Below, in pieces: positions 50,474-58,633 of a DNA stretch of 64,000 nucleotides (its first letter is position 1; each line of letters starts with the position of its first letter). The DNA lies in the NCBI RefSeq assembly GCF_900107965.1, contig NZ_FNVU01000011.1:62001-126000 (forward strand). Direction: 5' to 3'. The notes under the pieces were generated by a model. It searched no databases. It worked only from the letters and a program-made list of their open reading frames with translations, and was not told where the DNA came from. This DNA is from Actinacidiphila yanglinensis (GTDB lineage: Bacteria > Actinomycetota > Actinomycetes > Streptomycetales > Streptomycetaceae). The position numbers and the translations under genes were made by a program.

Positions 50474-51328
50474 GTGAAGCTGTTGCGTGTCGGACCCGCC
50501 GGGGCGGAGCGCCCCGCCCTGCTGGACCGCGAAGGCACCGTGCGCGATCTCGGCGGGATCGTGCCCGAGATCGACGGGGCGCTGCTCGCGGATCCGGCCG
50601 CGCTCGCCCGGATCGCCGCCGCCGAGGCCGAGGGCACGCTGCCGGCGCTGGACCCGGCGCTGCGGGTCGGCCCGCCGCTGGCGGGCATCGGCAAGATCGT
50701 CTGCATCGGGCTGAACTACCACGACCACGCCGCGGAGACCGGTGCGCAACCGCCCGCCGAGCCGGTGGTGTTCATGAAGGCGCCGGACACGGTGGTCGGC
50801 CCCCACGACACCGTGCTGGTGCCGCGCGGCAGCGAGAAGACCGACTGGGAGGTGGAGTTGGCGGTGGTCATCGGACGTACGCTGCGCTACGCGGCTTCCC
50901 ACGAGGAGGCGATGGCGGCCGTCGCGGGGTACGCGGTGGCGCACGACGTGTCCGAGCGGGAGTTCCAGATCGAGCGCGGCGGGCAGTGGGACAAGGGCAA
51001 GAACTGCGAGACCTTCAACCCGCTCGGCCCCTGGCTGGTCACCGCGGACGAGGTGCCCGACCCGCAGGCGCTGCCGCTGAAGCTGTGGGTCAACGGCGAG
51101 CTGAAGCAGGACGGTTCGACCGCGAGCCAGATCTTCCCCGTCGCCGAGGTGGTGCGCTACCTCAGCCAGTTCATGACGCTCTACCCGGGTGACGTGATCA
51201 ACACGGGGACTCCTGCCGGAGTGGCCCTGGGCCAGCCCGATCCCAAGCCGTACCTCAAGGCCGGCGACGTGGTCGAGTTGAGCATCGAGGGACTCGGCAC
51301 CCAGCGCCAGGAGTTCAAGCAGGCGTAG
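50474..51328 (+). CDS. fumarylacetoacetate hydrolase family protein
   Basis: 284 residues. The FAH C-terminal domain is complete: GKIVCIGLNYHDHAAETG, PVVFMKAPDTVVGP, WEVELAVVIG with the metal-binding Glu pair, HDVSEREFQIERGGQWDKGK and FMTLYPGDVINTGTPAGV. Members hydrolyse or decarboxylate acylpyruvates or 2-keto-3-deoxy sugar acids with Mg2+. It resembles ureidoglycolate lyase and diketo-deoxy-fuconate hydrolase annotations, but the substrate is not fixed. The start GTG at 50474 has a GGAG eleven bases upstream. Copy G of the repeat follows. Confidence 0.9.
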   Translation: MKLLRVGPAGAERPALLDREGTVRDLGGIVPEIDGALLADPAALARIAAAEAEGTLPALDPALRVGPPLAGIGKIVCIGLNYHDHAAETGAQPPAEPVVFMKAPDTVVGPHDTVLVPRGSEKTDWEVELAVVIGRTLRYAASHEEAMAAVAGYAVAHDVSEREFQIERGGQWDKGKNCETFNPLGPWLVTADEVPDPQALPLKLWVNGELKQDGSTASQIFPVAEVVRYLSQFMTLYPGDVINTGTPAGVALGQPDPKPYLKAGDVVELSIEGLGTQRQEFKQA

Positions 51329-51338
51329 GGCCGCGCCC

Positions 51339-51696
51339 TGACCCCCCGGGGTGCTCCGCCCTCTTGCTACGGGACCTTGCGGTGGGTGGGTGGTTGGCCG
51401 CGCAGTTCCCCGCGCCCCCGGTAGGTGCGGCTCCTCCGCGAAAAGAGGGTCACCAACGCCTGGCGTGTGCGGCTCCCTTCGCGAAAGAAGGGGTCACCAC
51501 CAGGGGGCGCGTGGGGGCACTCCCCCTGGCTTCGCCGGGGGCATCCCCACCCAGCCGCCAGGCTGGGGGAGAACTGCCCGAGCAACCGGCCACCGGCCGG
51601 TGGCCCCTGGACCGGCAGGACGGGGCAGCCCGGGGGTCCGGGCCACGGCGAACCGCAAGGTCCCGTCGCACCAGGACGGGGCAGCCGGGCGGGTCA
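51339..51696. repeat. compound 3'-end repeat, copy G, with 59-bp inner segment and stop codon
   Basis: The 365-bp gap between convergent genes is filled by it. Left end TGACCCCCCGGGG at 51339; GGGACCTTGCGG at 51371; CGCAGTTCCCCGCGCCCCCG at 51401-51420; two linker units with CCGCGAAAAGAGG and TTCGCGAAAGAAGG. The right core arm is split by a 59-bp segment (51512-51570) that is the reverse complement of the one in copy C with one difference. The right end, read on the minus strand, begins TGACCCGCCCGG; that TGA (51694-51696) is the stop of the oxidoreductase gene. Confidence 0.87.
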
Positions 51697-52761
51697 GCCG
51701 AGGCGGACCGTCTCTCCGGTGGCCGCGGAGCGGTGGGCCGCCTCGATGACGTCGAGCGCGGCCGCGGCCTCGCCCGCGGTGACGGGAGCCGCCGTACCCG
51801 AGCGGAGCGCCGCCTCGACGCCGGCGTAGAACGCGGGGTAGTCCCCCGGAAGGGTCGGCACCGGGGCCGCGGGACCGTCGTCCGTGCCGGCGGTGCCCCA
51901 GTCGGTGGGCGGGGCCTCGCCCCAGGGGGTGCCGTCGCCCGGGCGGCGCCCCGCGCGCAGGGCGGCCTCCTGCGGGTCGAGGCCGTGCCCGACGTACCCG
52001 CCGGTGCTGCCGAGCACGCGGAAGCGGGGGCCGAGCCGCGGGGTGACGGCGCTCATCCACAGGTGGGAGCGGACCCCGCCGGTGTGGGTGAGCGCGATGA
52101 AGGCGTCGTCGTCGGCGGTCGCACCCGGGCGCACGGCGGCCGACTCGGCGTACACCTGCCGGGCCGGGCCGAAGAGGGTGAGCGCCTGATCGACCAGGTG
52201 CGCGCCGAGATCGTAGAGCAGACCTCCGATGTCCGCCGGGTCGCCGGACTCCCGCCAGCCGCCCTTGAGCTGCGGCCGCCACCGCTCGAACCGGGACTCG
52301 AAGCGGCGCACCTCGCCGAGCTCGCCGCGGGCGATCAGGTCGCGCACGGTGCGGAAGTCGCCGTCCCAGCGGCGGTTCTGGAAGACGCCGAGGAGCAGGC
52401 CGCGGGAGTCGGCGAGCGCGCCGAGGGCACGGGCCTCGGCGGCGGTCGCGGCCAGCGGCTTGTCCACGACCACCGGCAGTCCGGCGTCCAGCGCCTCGGT
52501 GGCCAGCGGTACGTGGGTGCGGTTGGGGGAGGCCAGCACCACCAGGTCGAGTTCCCCGGCCCGTGCCCACAGCTCGTCCGCGCGGTCGGCGAACCGCGCC
52601 CCGGGGTGTTCGGCGGCGGCCTGGGCGCGGCGTTCGGGGCTGCCGGTGACGATCGTGTCCAGGGTGAGGCCGGGGGTCGCGGCGATCAGCGGGGCGTGGA
52701 AGAACGAGCCGGCCGGACCGTATCCGACCAGGCCGACCCGCAGGGGTGGGGGAGTGCTCAT
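51694..52761 (-). CDS. Gfo/Idh/MocA family oxidoreductase
   Basis: 355 residues. Rossmann start LRVGLVGYGPAGSFFHAPLI, then LDLVVLASPNRTHVPLATEAL and VVVDKPLAATAAEA (the EKP-type motif as DKP), and the C-terminal substrate domain with GGLLYDLGAHLVDQAL. It probably oxidises or reduces a sugar or inositol-like alcohol with NAD(P). The ATG at 52761 is 72 bp from the divergent GntR gene. Its stop codon belongs to the end of repeat copy G. Confidence 0.9.
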   Translation of the reverse strand: MSTPPPLRVGLVGYGPAGSFFHAPLIAATPGLTLDTIVTGSPERRAQAAAEHPGARFADRADELWARAGELDLVVLASPNRTHVPLATEALDAGLPVVVDKPLAATAAEARALGALADSRGLLLGVFQNRRWDGDFRTVRDLIARGELGEVRRFESRFERWRPQLKGGWRESGDPADIGGLLYDLGAHLVDQALTLFGPARQVYAESAAVRPGATADDDAFIALTHTGGVRSHLWMSAVTPRLGPRFRVLGSTGGYVGHGLDPQEAALRAGRRPGDGTPWGEAPPTDWGTAGTDDGPAAPVPTLPGDYPAFYAGVEAALRSGTAAPVTAGEAAAALDVIEAAHRSAATGETVRLG

Positions 52762-52833
52762 GGCTGTCACTCTCGCACGGCCCGCGAGCCGGCCACGGCC
52801 GGGGAGGGGAGCCGGGTCTGGGAGGATCATGGG

Positions 52834-53586
52834 ATGAGTGATGCGGCTGATTCGCGGGCCCCGATCCGCGCGGGCATCCCGGAACACGGCCGGGTGCCGA
52901 AGTACTTCGCGGTGAAGACCCGGCTGGAGGGCATGCTCGACGACCTCGGCGAGGGCGGGCTGCTGCCCACCGAGCGGGAGTTGGCGGCGGACTTCGGGGT
53001 GGCGCGGGAGACCGTGCGGCAGGCGTTGCGCGAGCTGCTCATCCAGGGCCGGGTGCGCCGCAAGGGCCGCGGCACCGTCGTGGCCGGTCCCAAGCTGGTG
53101 CAGCCGCTGTCCACGGCGAGCTACACCGAGGGCGTGCGGCGCCAAGGCCGGGTGCCCGGGCGCAACCTGATCGGCCTGGAGCGGCTGGAGGCGGACCCCG
53201 CGCTCGCCGCCGAGCTGCGGCTGGAGACGGGCGACCCGGTCTGGCACATGGAGCGGGTGCTGCTGGCCGACGAGGAACGGGTCGGCCTGGAGAGCACGTA
53301 CCTGTCCTGGGCCCGGATCCCCCGGCTGGACCGGGACTTCGCGCCGGACACGTCGTTCTACGCCTTCCTCCGCGAGCGGATGGGGATGGAGCCGACGGTG
53401 GTGGACGAGCGGATCGAGACGGTGCTGGCCACCCCGCGGGAGGCGCTGCTGATCGGGACGCCGCCGGCGCTGCCGATGCTGCTGCTGCACCGGTCGAGCA
53501 AGGACCGTACGGGGATGCCGCTGGAGCGGGTGCGGTCGCTCTACCGGGGGGACCGGTTCAGCTTCACCGTGCACCTGGGCGGATGA
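52834..53586 (+). CDS. GntR/HutC-family regulator of phosphonate operon
   Basis: 250 residues. N-terminal GntR winged helix (LPTERELAADFGVARETVRQ, about residues 47-66; then ALRELLIQGRVRRKGRGTVV) and C-terminal UTRA ligand-binding domain (PVWHMERVLLADEERVGLES, RVRSLYRGDRFSFTV). This is the HutC subfamily that includes PhnF and DasR. The ATG at 52834 follows GGGAGG. It heads the phosphonate-type operon and probably represses it by binding the overlapping palindromes at 53636-53654. The likely effector is a phosphonate such as aminoethylphosphonate (inference from neighbours). Confidence 0.9.
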   Translation: MSDAADSRAPIRAGIPEHGRVPKYFAVKTRLEGMLDDLGEGGLLPTERELAADFGVARETVRQALRELLIQGRVRRKGRGTVVAGPKLVQPLSTASYTEGVRRQGRVPGRNLIGLERLEADPALAAELRLETGDPVWHMERVLLADEERVGLESTYLSWARIPRLDRDFAPDTSFYAFLRERMGMEPTVVDERIETVLATPREALLIGTPPALPMLLLHRSSKDRTGMPLERVRSLYRGDRFSFTVHLGG

Positions 53587-53635
53587 CGGCCCGTTCCGGC
53601 GGGCCGCGGCGGTGTTTGGTCACGGAAGAATAACG

Positions 53636-53654
53636 GGTCTAGTCCAAGCTTGGA
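53636..53654. promoter_or_regulatory. two overlapping palindromes: likely GntR operator
   Basis: GGTCTAGTCC (53636-53645), one mismatch from the HutC/DasR-type core GGTCTAGACC, overlaps the perfect 12-bp palindrome TCCAAGCTTGGA (53643-53654). They sit between the GntR gene and the oxidase, in a locally AT-richer region. Confidence 0.6.
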
Positions 53655-53721
53655 GGCGTGTTCACGCAAGGGACCGCATTCCGTTGGGCAGGGGCCACCT
53701 GGGGTCGCGAACGTCGGGGCC

Positions 53722-54840
53722 GTGAGAGTCACAGTCGTAGGAGCCGGAGTGCTGGGCACGATGCATGCCTGGCACGCAATCGAACGCGGCCACGAGGTCG
53801 TCCAACTGGAACGGGAACGCGAGGCACGCGGCGCCTCCGTCCGGAACTTCGGCCTGGTGTGGGTCGGCGGGAGGTCCTCGGGCGCGGAGCTGGAGACGGC
53901 GCTGCGGGCCCGGGAGCTGTGGGAGGCGATCGGCGCGAAGGTGCCGGGCGCCGGGTTCCGGGCGAACGGCTCGCTGACGGTGCTGCGCACGCCCGCCGAG
54001 CAGGCGGTCGCGCAGGACGTGCTGGGCCGGACGGACGCCGGCGTGCGCGGCTACCGCTGGCTGGAACGGGACGAGGTGCGCGCCCACAACCCGGCGCTGC
54101 GCGGCGACTTCCTCGGCGCGCTGCTGTGCGAGAAGGACGCCGCCGTCGAGCCGCGCACCGCGCTGCCCGCGCTGCGCGCGTACCTGGCGGCGACCGGCCG
54201 CTACACCTTCGTGCCCGGCCGTGAGGTCCGCGACGTGGCGACCGGCTCGGTCCGCGACGACCACGGCACGGTGTACCGCTCGGACAGCGTGGTGCTGGCG
54301 ACCGGTGCCTGGCTGGGCGGGCTGGTCAGGGAGCTGGCCCCCGAACTGCCGGTGCGCCGGGTCCGGTTGCAGATGGCGCAGACCGCGCCGCTGGACGAGG
54401 AGTTGACCACCACCGTCGCCGACGGCGACAGCTTCCGCTACTACCCGGCCTACACCGGCCCCGCCCTGGAGGCACTGCGCTCCGGCGAACCGCAGCCGCC
54501 GGTCGCGCTCGCGCACCGGATGCAACTCCTGCTGGTCCAGCGCCTCGACGGCGGCCTGACCATCGGTGACACCCACGAGTACGACGAGGCGTTCGCCTTC
54601 GACGTGACCGAGGACCCCTACGAGCACCTGCGCGAGCGGGCGGCGGAACTGCTCGGCCGCCCGCTGCCCCCCATCCGGCGCCGCTGGGCCGGGGTGTACG
54701 CGCAGACCGCCGACAGCGCCGAGGTCGTGCACCGCGAGCAAGTGCTCGACGGGGTGTGGCTGGTCACCGGGCCCGGCGGGCGCGGCATGACCTGCTCGCC
54801 CGCGATCGGCGAGACCACCGCGAACCGGATCGGCTGGTGA
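53722..54840 (+). CDS. FAD-dependent oxidoreductase of phosphonate cluster (TIGR03364-like)
   Basis: 372 residues. Rossmann FAD motif VVGAGVLGTMHAWHAIERGH at the N-terminus, VRNFGLVWVGG and a C-terminal GPGGRGMTCSPAIGE. It belongs to the DAO-like flavoproteins found with phosphonate transport genes; such enzymes oxidise 2-aminoethylphosphonate or its N-methyl form to phosphonoacetaldehyde, replacing the transaminase PhnW (family knowledge). The GTG at 53722 starts exactly at the nucleotide-binding strand, although its ribosome site is weak. Its stop overlaps the next gene (GTGA). Confidence 0.85.
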   Translation: MRVTVVGAGVLGTMHAWHAIERGHEVVQLEREREARGASVRNFGLVWVGGRSSGAELETALRARELWEAIGAKVPGAGFRANGSLTVLRTPAEQAVAQDVLGRTDAGVRGYRWLERDEVRAHNPALRGDFLGALLCEKDAAVEPRTALPALRAYLAATGRYTFVPGREVRDVATGSVRDDHGTVYRSDSVVLATGAWLGGLVRELAPELPVRRVRLQMAQTAPLDEELTTTVADGDSFRYYPAYTGPALEALRSGEPQPPVALAHRMQLLLVQRLDGGLTIGDTHEYDEAFAFDVTEDPYEHLRERAAELLGRPLPPIRRRWAGVYAQTADSAEVVHREQVLDGVWLVTGPGGRGMTCSPAIGETTANRIGW

Positions 54841-55553
54841 CCACCATGACCTCCGCCCCGACCCCCACCCCTTCCGCGCCCTCGCCCACCCTGGTGGTGC
54901 TCGACATGGCCGGCACCACCGTCGCCGACGGCGGGCTGGTCGAGCGGGCCTTCTCCCGGGCGGCCGAGGAACTCGGCGTCGAGCCGGGCAGCGCCGAGCA
55001 CGCCGCTCAACTCGACCACGTCCGCGCCACCATGGGCGAGTCCAAGATCAGCGTGTTCCGGGCCCTGTTCGCCACGGAGGAAGCCGCCCAGCGCGCCAAC
55101 GCCGCCTTCGAACGCGCCTACGCCGACCTGGTCGACACCGGGGAGTGCGCGCCGCTGCCCGGCGCCGAGGACGCGATCGGCGCGCTGCGCGAGCAGGGCC
55201 GCACAGTCGTCCTGACCACCGGGTTCGCCCGCACCACGCAGGACGCCATCCTCGACGCCCTGGGCTGGCACGGCATCGCCGACCTCACCCTGTGCCCGGC
55301 CGACGCCGGCCGCGGCCGCCCCCACCCCGACCTGGTGCTCACCGCGCTGCTGCGCACCGGCACCGAGTCGGTCCGGCACGTCGCGGTCGCCGGCGACACG
55401 GCATACGACATGCTCAGCGGCATACGGGCCGGCGCGGCCGTCGTGGCCGGGGTCACCTCCGGCGCGCACGACGGGACGCGGCTGCGGGCGGCGGGCGCCA
55501 CCCACGTCCTGGGCTCGGTCGGTGAACTCCCCGCACTGCTCGGAGGGTTGTGA
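54837..55553 (+). CDS. phosphonatase-like HAD hydrolase (phosphonoacetaldehyde hydrolase type)
   Basis: 238 residues. HAD nucleophile Asp23 in LDMAGTTVADGG, the same DxAGT as PhnX, and Lys70 in TMGESKISVFRAL, which aligns with the Schiff-base Lys of PhnX (MGxxKI), so cleavage of the C-P bond of phosphonoacetaldehyde to acetaldehyde and phosphate is likely. VVLTTGFARTTQD and VAVAGDTAYDMLSGI are HAD motifs II and IV. GTG at 54837 overlaps the oxidase stop by GTGA; an ATG at 54846 is also possible. A 12-residue Thr/Pro/Ser run precedes the domain. Confidence 0.87.
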   Translation: MTTMTSAPTPTPSAPSPTLVVLDMAGTTVADGGLVERAFSRAAEELGVEPGSAEHAAQLDHVRATMGESKISVFRALFATEEAAQRANAAFERAYADLVDTGECAPLPGAEDAIGALREQGRTVVLTTGFARTTQDAILDALGWHGIADLTLCPADAGRGRPHPDLVLTALLRTGTESVRHVAVAGDTAYDMLSGIRAGAAVVAGVTSGAHDGTRLRAAGATHVLGSVGELPALLGGL

Positions 55554-55554
55554 C

Positions 55555-56868
55555 ATGACCCGCACGGGCAGCGCCACCTCCGACGACCCGGCCGCGACCC
55601 CGGGCACGCCCACCGGCCCCGACGCCGGAAAGGGCTCCGCGCCCGCTCCCGGCTCCGCGCCCGCTCCCGGCTCCGCCTCAGGGATCCGCTTCGACCACGT
55701 CACCGTCTCCTACGGCGCCACCACCGTCCTGGACGCGCTCGACCTGACCGTCGAGCCCGGCGAGGTGATGGCCCTGCTCGGCCCGTCCGGTTCCGGCAAG
55801 ACCACGGCGCTGCGGGCGGTGGCCGGGTTCGTCACCCCGGCCGCCGGACGGGTGCTGATCGGCGGCCGGGACGTCACCGGCCTGCCCCCGTACAAGCGCG
55901 GCATCGGCATGGTGGTCCAGCAGTACGCCCTCTTCCCGCACCTGCGGGTCGAGCAGAACGTCGCCTTCGGGCTGCGGGCCAACCGCACCCCGCGCGCCGA
56001 GGTCGGCCCGCGGGTCGCGGCCGCGCTGGAGATGACCGGCATGGCCGACTACGCCCGTCGCTACCCGCGCGAGCTGTCCGGCGGCCAGCAGCAGCGGGTC
56101 GCGATCGCCCGCGCGCTGGCCATCCGGCCCGGCGTGCTGCTGCTGGACGAGCCGCTGTCCGCGCTCGACGCCCAACTGCGCTCGGGCATGCTCGCCGAAC
56201 TGGCCCGGCTGCACCGCGAGTTGCCGGACGTGTCGATCCTCTACGTCACCCACGACCAGATCGAGGCGCTCACCCTCGCCGACCGGATCGCCGTCCTCGA
56301 CCAGGCCCGGCTGCAGGACTGCGGCACCCCGCACGAGCTCTACCGCACCCCCCGCACCGCCTTCACCGCGGGCTTCGTCGGCAGCGCCAACCTGCTGCGG
56401 GTCCGCGCGGAGGGCCACGGCGTGTTCCGGCTCGGCACGGCCGCGCTGCGCGTGGCGGAACATCCCGGCGTCCCCGGGCCGGCCCCGGGAGCGGAGGCGA
56501 CGATGTGCCTGCGCCCGCACGTGCTGAGGCAGTTGGCCTCCGAAGACGCCCCCGACGCCACCCCCGGCACGGGCGGCTACCCCGACACGGACCCCGGGAT
56601 CGGTCCGGCCGGCGAGGTCAACGTGCTGCACGGCACCGTGACCGGCGTGCAGTGGCGCGGCCACACCCACCGGCTGCTGGTCGAGGCGTACGGCCATGAA
56701 CTGCGCGCCGACGTCGGCGACCTGCGGCAGCCCCCGGCGGTCGGCGCGCGGATCGCGCTCGCCTTCGACCCGCAGGACGCGGTGCTGCTGCCCGGCGGGC
56801 TGACCGCCGGCGCGGCGGACGGCCGCACCGCACCCGCGGCGGGAGGTGCCGGCGATGGCGTCGGCTAG
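55555..56868 (+). CDS. ABC transporter ATP-binding protein (2-aminoethylphosphonate type)
   Basis: 437 residues. Walker A GPSGSGKTTALRAV, signature LSGGQQQRVAIARALAIRP, Walker B VLLLDEPLSALD, and a C-terminal TOBE-like domain after FVGSANLLRVR. Of the CUT1/POT-like group used by PhnT. The first 45 residues are a Gly/Pro/Ala tail with two copies of APAPGS. The ATG at 55555 follows CGGAGGG. It serves the two permeases and binding protein downstream. The last 14 bp overlap the first permease. Confidence 0.9.
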   Translation: MTRTGSATSDDPAATPGTPTGPDAGKGSAPAPGSAPAPGSASGIRFDHVTVSYGATTVLDALDLTVEPGEVMALLGPSGSGKTTALRAVAGFVTPAAGRVLIGGRDVTGLPPYKRGIGMVVQQYALFPHLRVEQNVAFGLRANRTPRAEVGPRVAAALEMTGMADYARRYPRELSGGQQQRVAIARALAIRPGVLLLDEPLSALDAQLRSGMLAELARLHRELPDVSILYVTHDQIEALTLADRIAVLDQARLQDCGTPHELYRTPRTAFTAGFVGSANLLRVRAEGHGVFRLGTAALRVAEHPGVPGPAPGAEATMCLRPHVLRQLASEDAPDATPGTGGYPDTDPGIGPAGEVNVLHGTVTGVQWRGHTHRLLVEAYGHELRADVGDLRQPPAVGARIALAFDPQDAVLLPGGLTAGAADGRTAPAAGGAGDGVG

Positions 56869-57769
56869 CGCGGAGCGCGCAGGGGCCGGGCCGCGCGCGG
56901 ACACCGGCGGCCGGCCGGTGCGGCGGCGCGGCGTACCGGGCCCGCTGTGGGCGGTGCCGCCCGTGGCCGCGCTCGGCCTGGTCTTCCTCTATCCGCTGGC
57001 GCTGGTGGTCAAGCAGTCCTTCTCGCCCGACGCGGGCGGCCACTCCACCAGGCCCTGGTCGCAGGTGTTCCAGGAGCAGTCCTTCCGCACGGCACTGTGG
57101 AACACCGTCTGGATCGCGGCCGGTTCGACCGCCGGCTGCCTCGTCCTCGGCTTCGTGCTCGCCCTGGTGATCGCCTTCGTGCCGTTCCCCGGCGGGAAGC
57201 TGCTCAGCCGGTTCATCGATGTCTTCCTCGCCTTCCCGTCCTTCCTGATCACCCTCGCGCTGCTCTTCGTCTACGGCACGGTCGGCATGGCCAACGGGCT
57301 GTGGACGGACGCGACGGGTGCGTCCAGCGGGCCGGTGGACTTCCTGCACACCCCGTGGGGCGTGCTGCTCGCCGAGGTCACCTACTTCACGCCGTTCGTG
57401 ATGCGGCCGCTGCTCGCGGCGTTCTCGCAGGTCGACACCGCCCAGTTGGAGGCCGCGGCGTCGCTGGGCGCGCGGGCGCCGCGGATCGTCCGGCAGGTGA
57501 TCCTGCCCGAGGCGCTGCCGTCGCTGGCCGCCGGGGGCGGACTGGTCCTGGTGCTGTGCCTCAACGAGTTCGGGATCGTGCTGTTCACCGGCGCCAAGAA
57601 CACCACCACGCTGCCGACGCTCGTCTACAGCAAGGCGATCCTCGACGGGGACTACCCCGGGGCGTGCGTGGTCGCGGTGGTGTCGGTGGCGCTGTCGGTC
57701 TCCTTGTACGGGCTCTACCGGGCCCTGGTGGCCCGCACCACGGGAGGTGCGCGCCGTGCTGGTGCATAG
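56855..57769 (+). CDS. ABC transporter permease (2-aminoethylphosphonate type, PhnU-like)
   Basis: 304 residues and six transmembrane helices, first VPPVAALGLVFLYPLALVVK. The EAA loop is LEAAASLGARAPRIVRQVILP. The ATG at 56855 has GGGAGGTG six bases before it and overlaps the ATPase gene by 14 bp. Forms a heterodimeric channel with the next permease. The same GGGAGGTG and the same 14-bp overlap occur at the next junction. Confidence 0.89.
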   Translation: MASASAERAGAGPRADTGGRPVRRRGVPGPLWAVPPVAALGLVFLYPLALVVKQSFSPDAGGHSTRPWSQVFQEQSFRTALWNTVWIAAGSTAGCLVLGFVLALVIAFVPFPGGKLLSRFIDVFLAFPSFLITLALLFVYGTVGMANGLWTDATGASSGPVDFLHTPWGVLLAEVTYFTPFVMRPLLAAFSQVDTAQLEAAASLGARAPRIVRQVILPEALPSLAAGGGLVLVLCLNEFGIVLFTGAKNTTTLPTLVYSKAILDGDYPGACVVAVVSVALSVSLYGLYRALVARTTGGARRAGA

Positions 57770-58553
57770 CCGGGCGGGCCGGATCGCGGCCTGGGTGGTC
57801 TTCTTCGTGCTGTTCCTGCCGCTGTTCGCGCTGCCGTTCCTGGTCATCGTGATGGCGTCGTTCGCGACCAACTGGAGCGGGGCGTTCCCCTCGCACCCGA
57901 CGTTCGCGCACTACCGCGCCGTCGGCGGCGGGGACTCCCTGCACGCGCTCACCACCAGCCTGCTGACGGCCCTGTGCGCCAGCGTGCTCGCGCTCCTGGT
58001 CGGGGGGTGGGCCGCGCTGGCCGCCGAGAAGCTGCGCGGGGGCACGCGCAAGGTGATCGACGCGCTGTTCGTGCTGCCGGTCGCCGTGCCGTCGGTGGTG
58101 GTCGGGCTCTCGCTGCTCGTCGCCTTCTCCCAGCCGCCGTTCCTCCTCAACGGCACCGCGAAGATCGTCATCCTCGCGCACACCGTCCTGGTCACCGCGT
58201 TCGCCTACCAGTCGGTCGGCGCGGCGCTGGCACGGCTCGATCCGGCGTACGAGCAGAGCGCGGCGAGCCTGGGAGCACGGCCGGCGTACGTGCTGTGGCG
58301 GGTCCGCCTCCCGCTGCTGCTGCCGTCCCTCACCGCCGCCGCGGGGCTCTGCTTCGCCCTGTCCATGGGGGAGTTGAGCGCCACGATGATGCTCTACCCG
58401 CCCGACTGGATGCCGTTGCCCGTGCAGATCTACGGGGCCACCAACCGGGGCTCGCTCTTCGAAGGGGCCGCGCTGGCGGTCGTGCTCATGGTCAGCACCC
58501 TGCTGGTGCTGCTGGTGATGGGCCGGGTGCGGACCCGCGCCACCTACCGCTGA
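57756..58553 (+). CDS. ABC transporter permease (2-aminoethylphosphonate type, PhnV-like)
   Basis: 265 residues and six helices, first AWVVFFVLFLPLFALPFLVIVM. EAA-like loop EQSAASLGARPAYVLWRVRLPLLLP. The GTG at 57756 is chosen because GGGAGGTG stands six bases upstream, just as at the previous gene; GTG at 57747 would fall within that site. 14-bp overlap with the first permease. The binding protein follows 80 bp later with its own ribosome site. Confidence 0.88.
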   Translation: MLVHSRAGRIAAWVVFFVLFLPLFALPFLVIVMASFATNWSGAFPSHPTFAHYRAVGGGDSLHALTTSLLTALCASVLALLVGGWAALAAEKLRGGTRKVIDALFVLPVAVPSVVVGLSLLVAFSQPPFLLNGTAKIVILAHTVLVTAFAYQSVGAALARLDPAYEQSAASLGARPAYVLWRVRLPLLLPSLTAAAGLCFALSMGELSATMMLYPPDWMPLPVQIYGATNRGSLFEGAALAVVLMVSTLLVLLVMGRVRTRATYR

Positions 58554-58633
58554 CCCCGATCCCCCGGGCCTCCGTACGTCAGCACTTCCGAACGTCCACC
58601 CCACGCAATGACTCTCAAGGAGTGAGATCTGCC

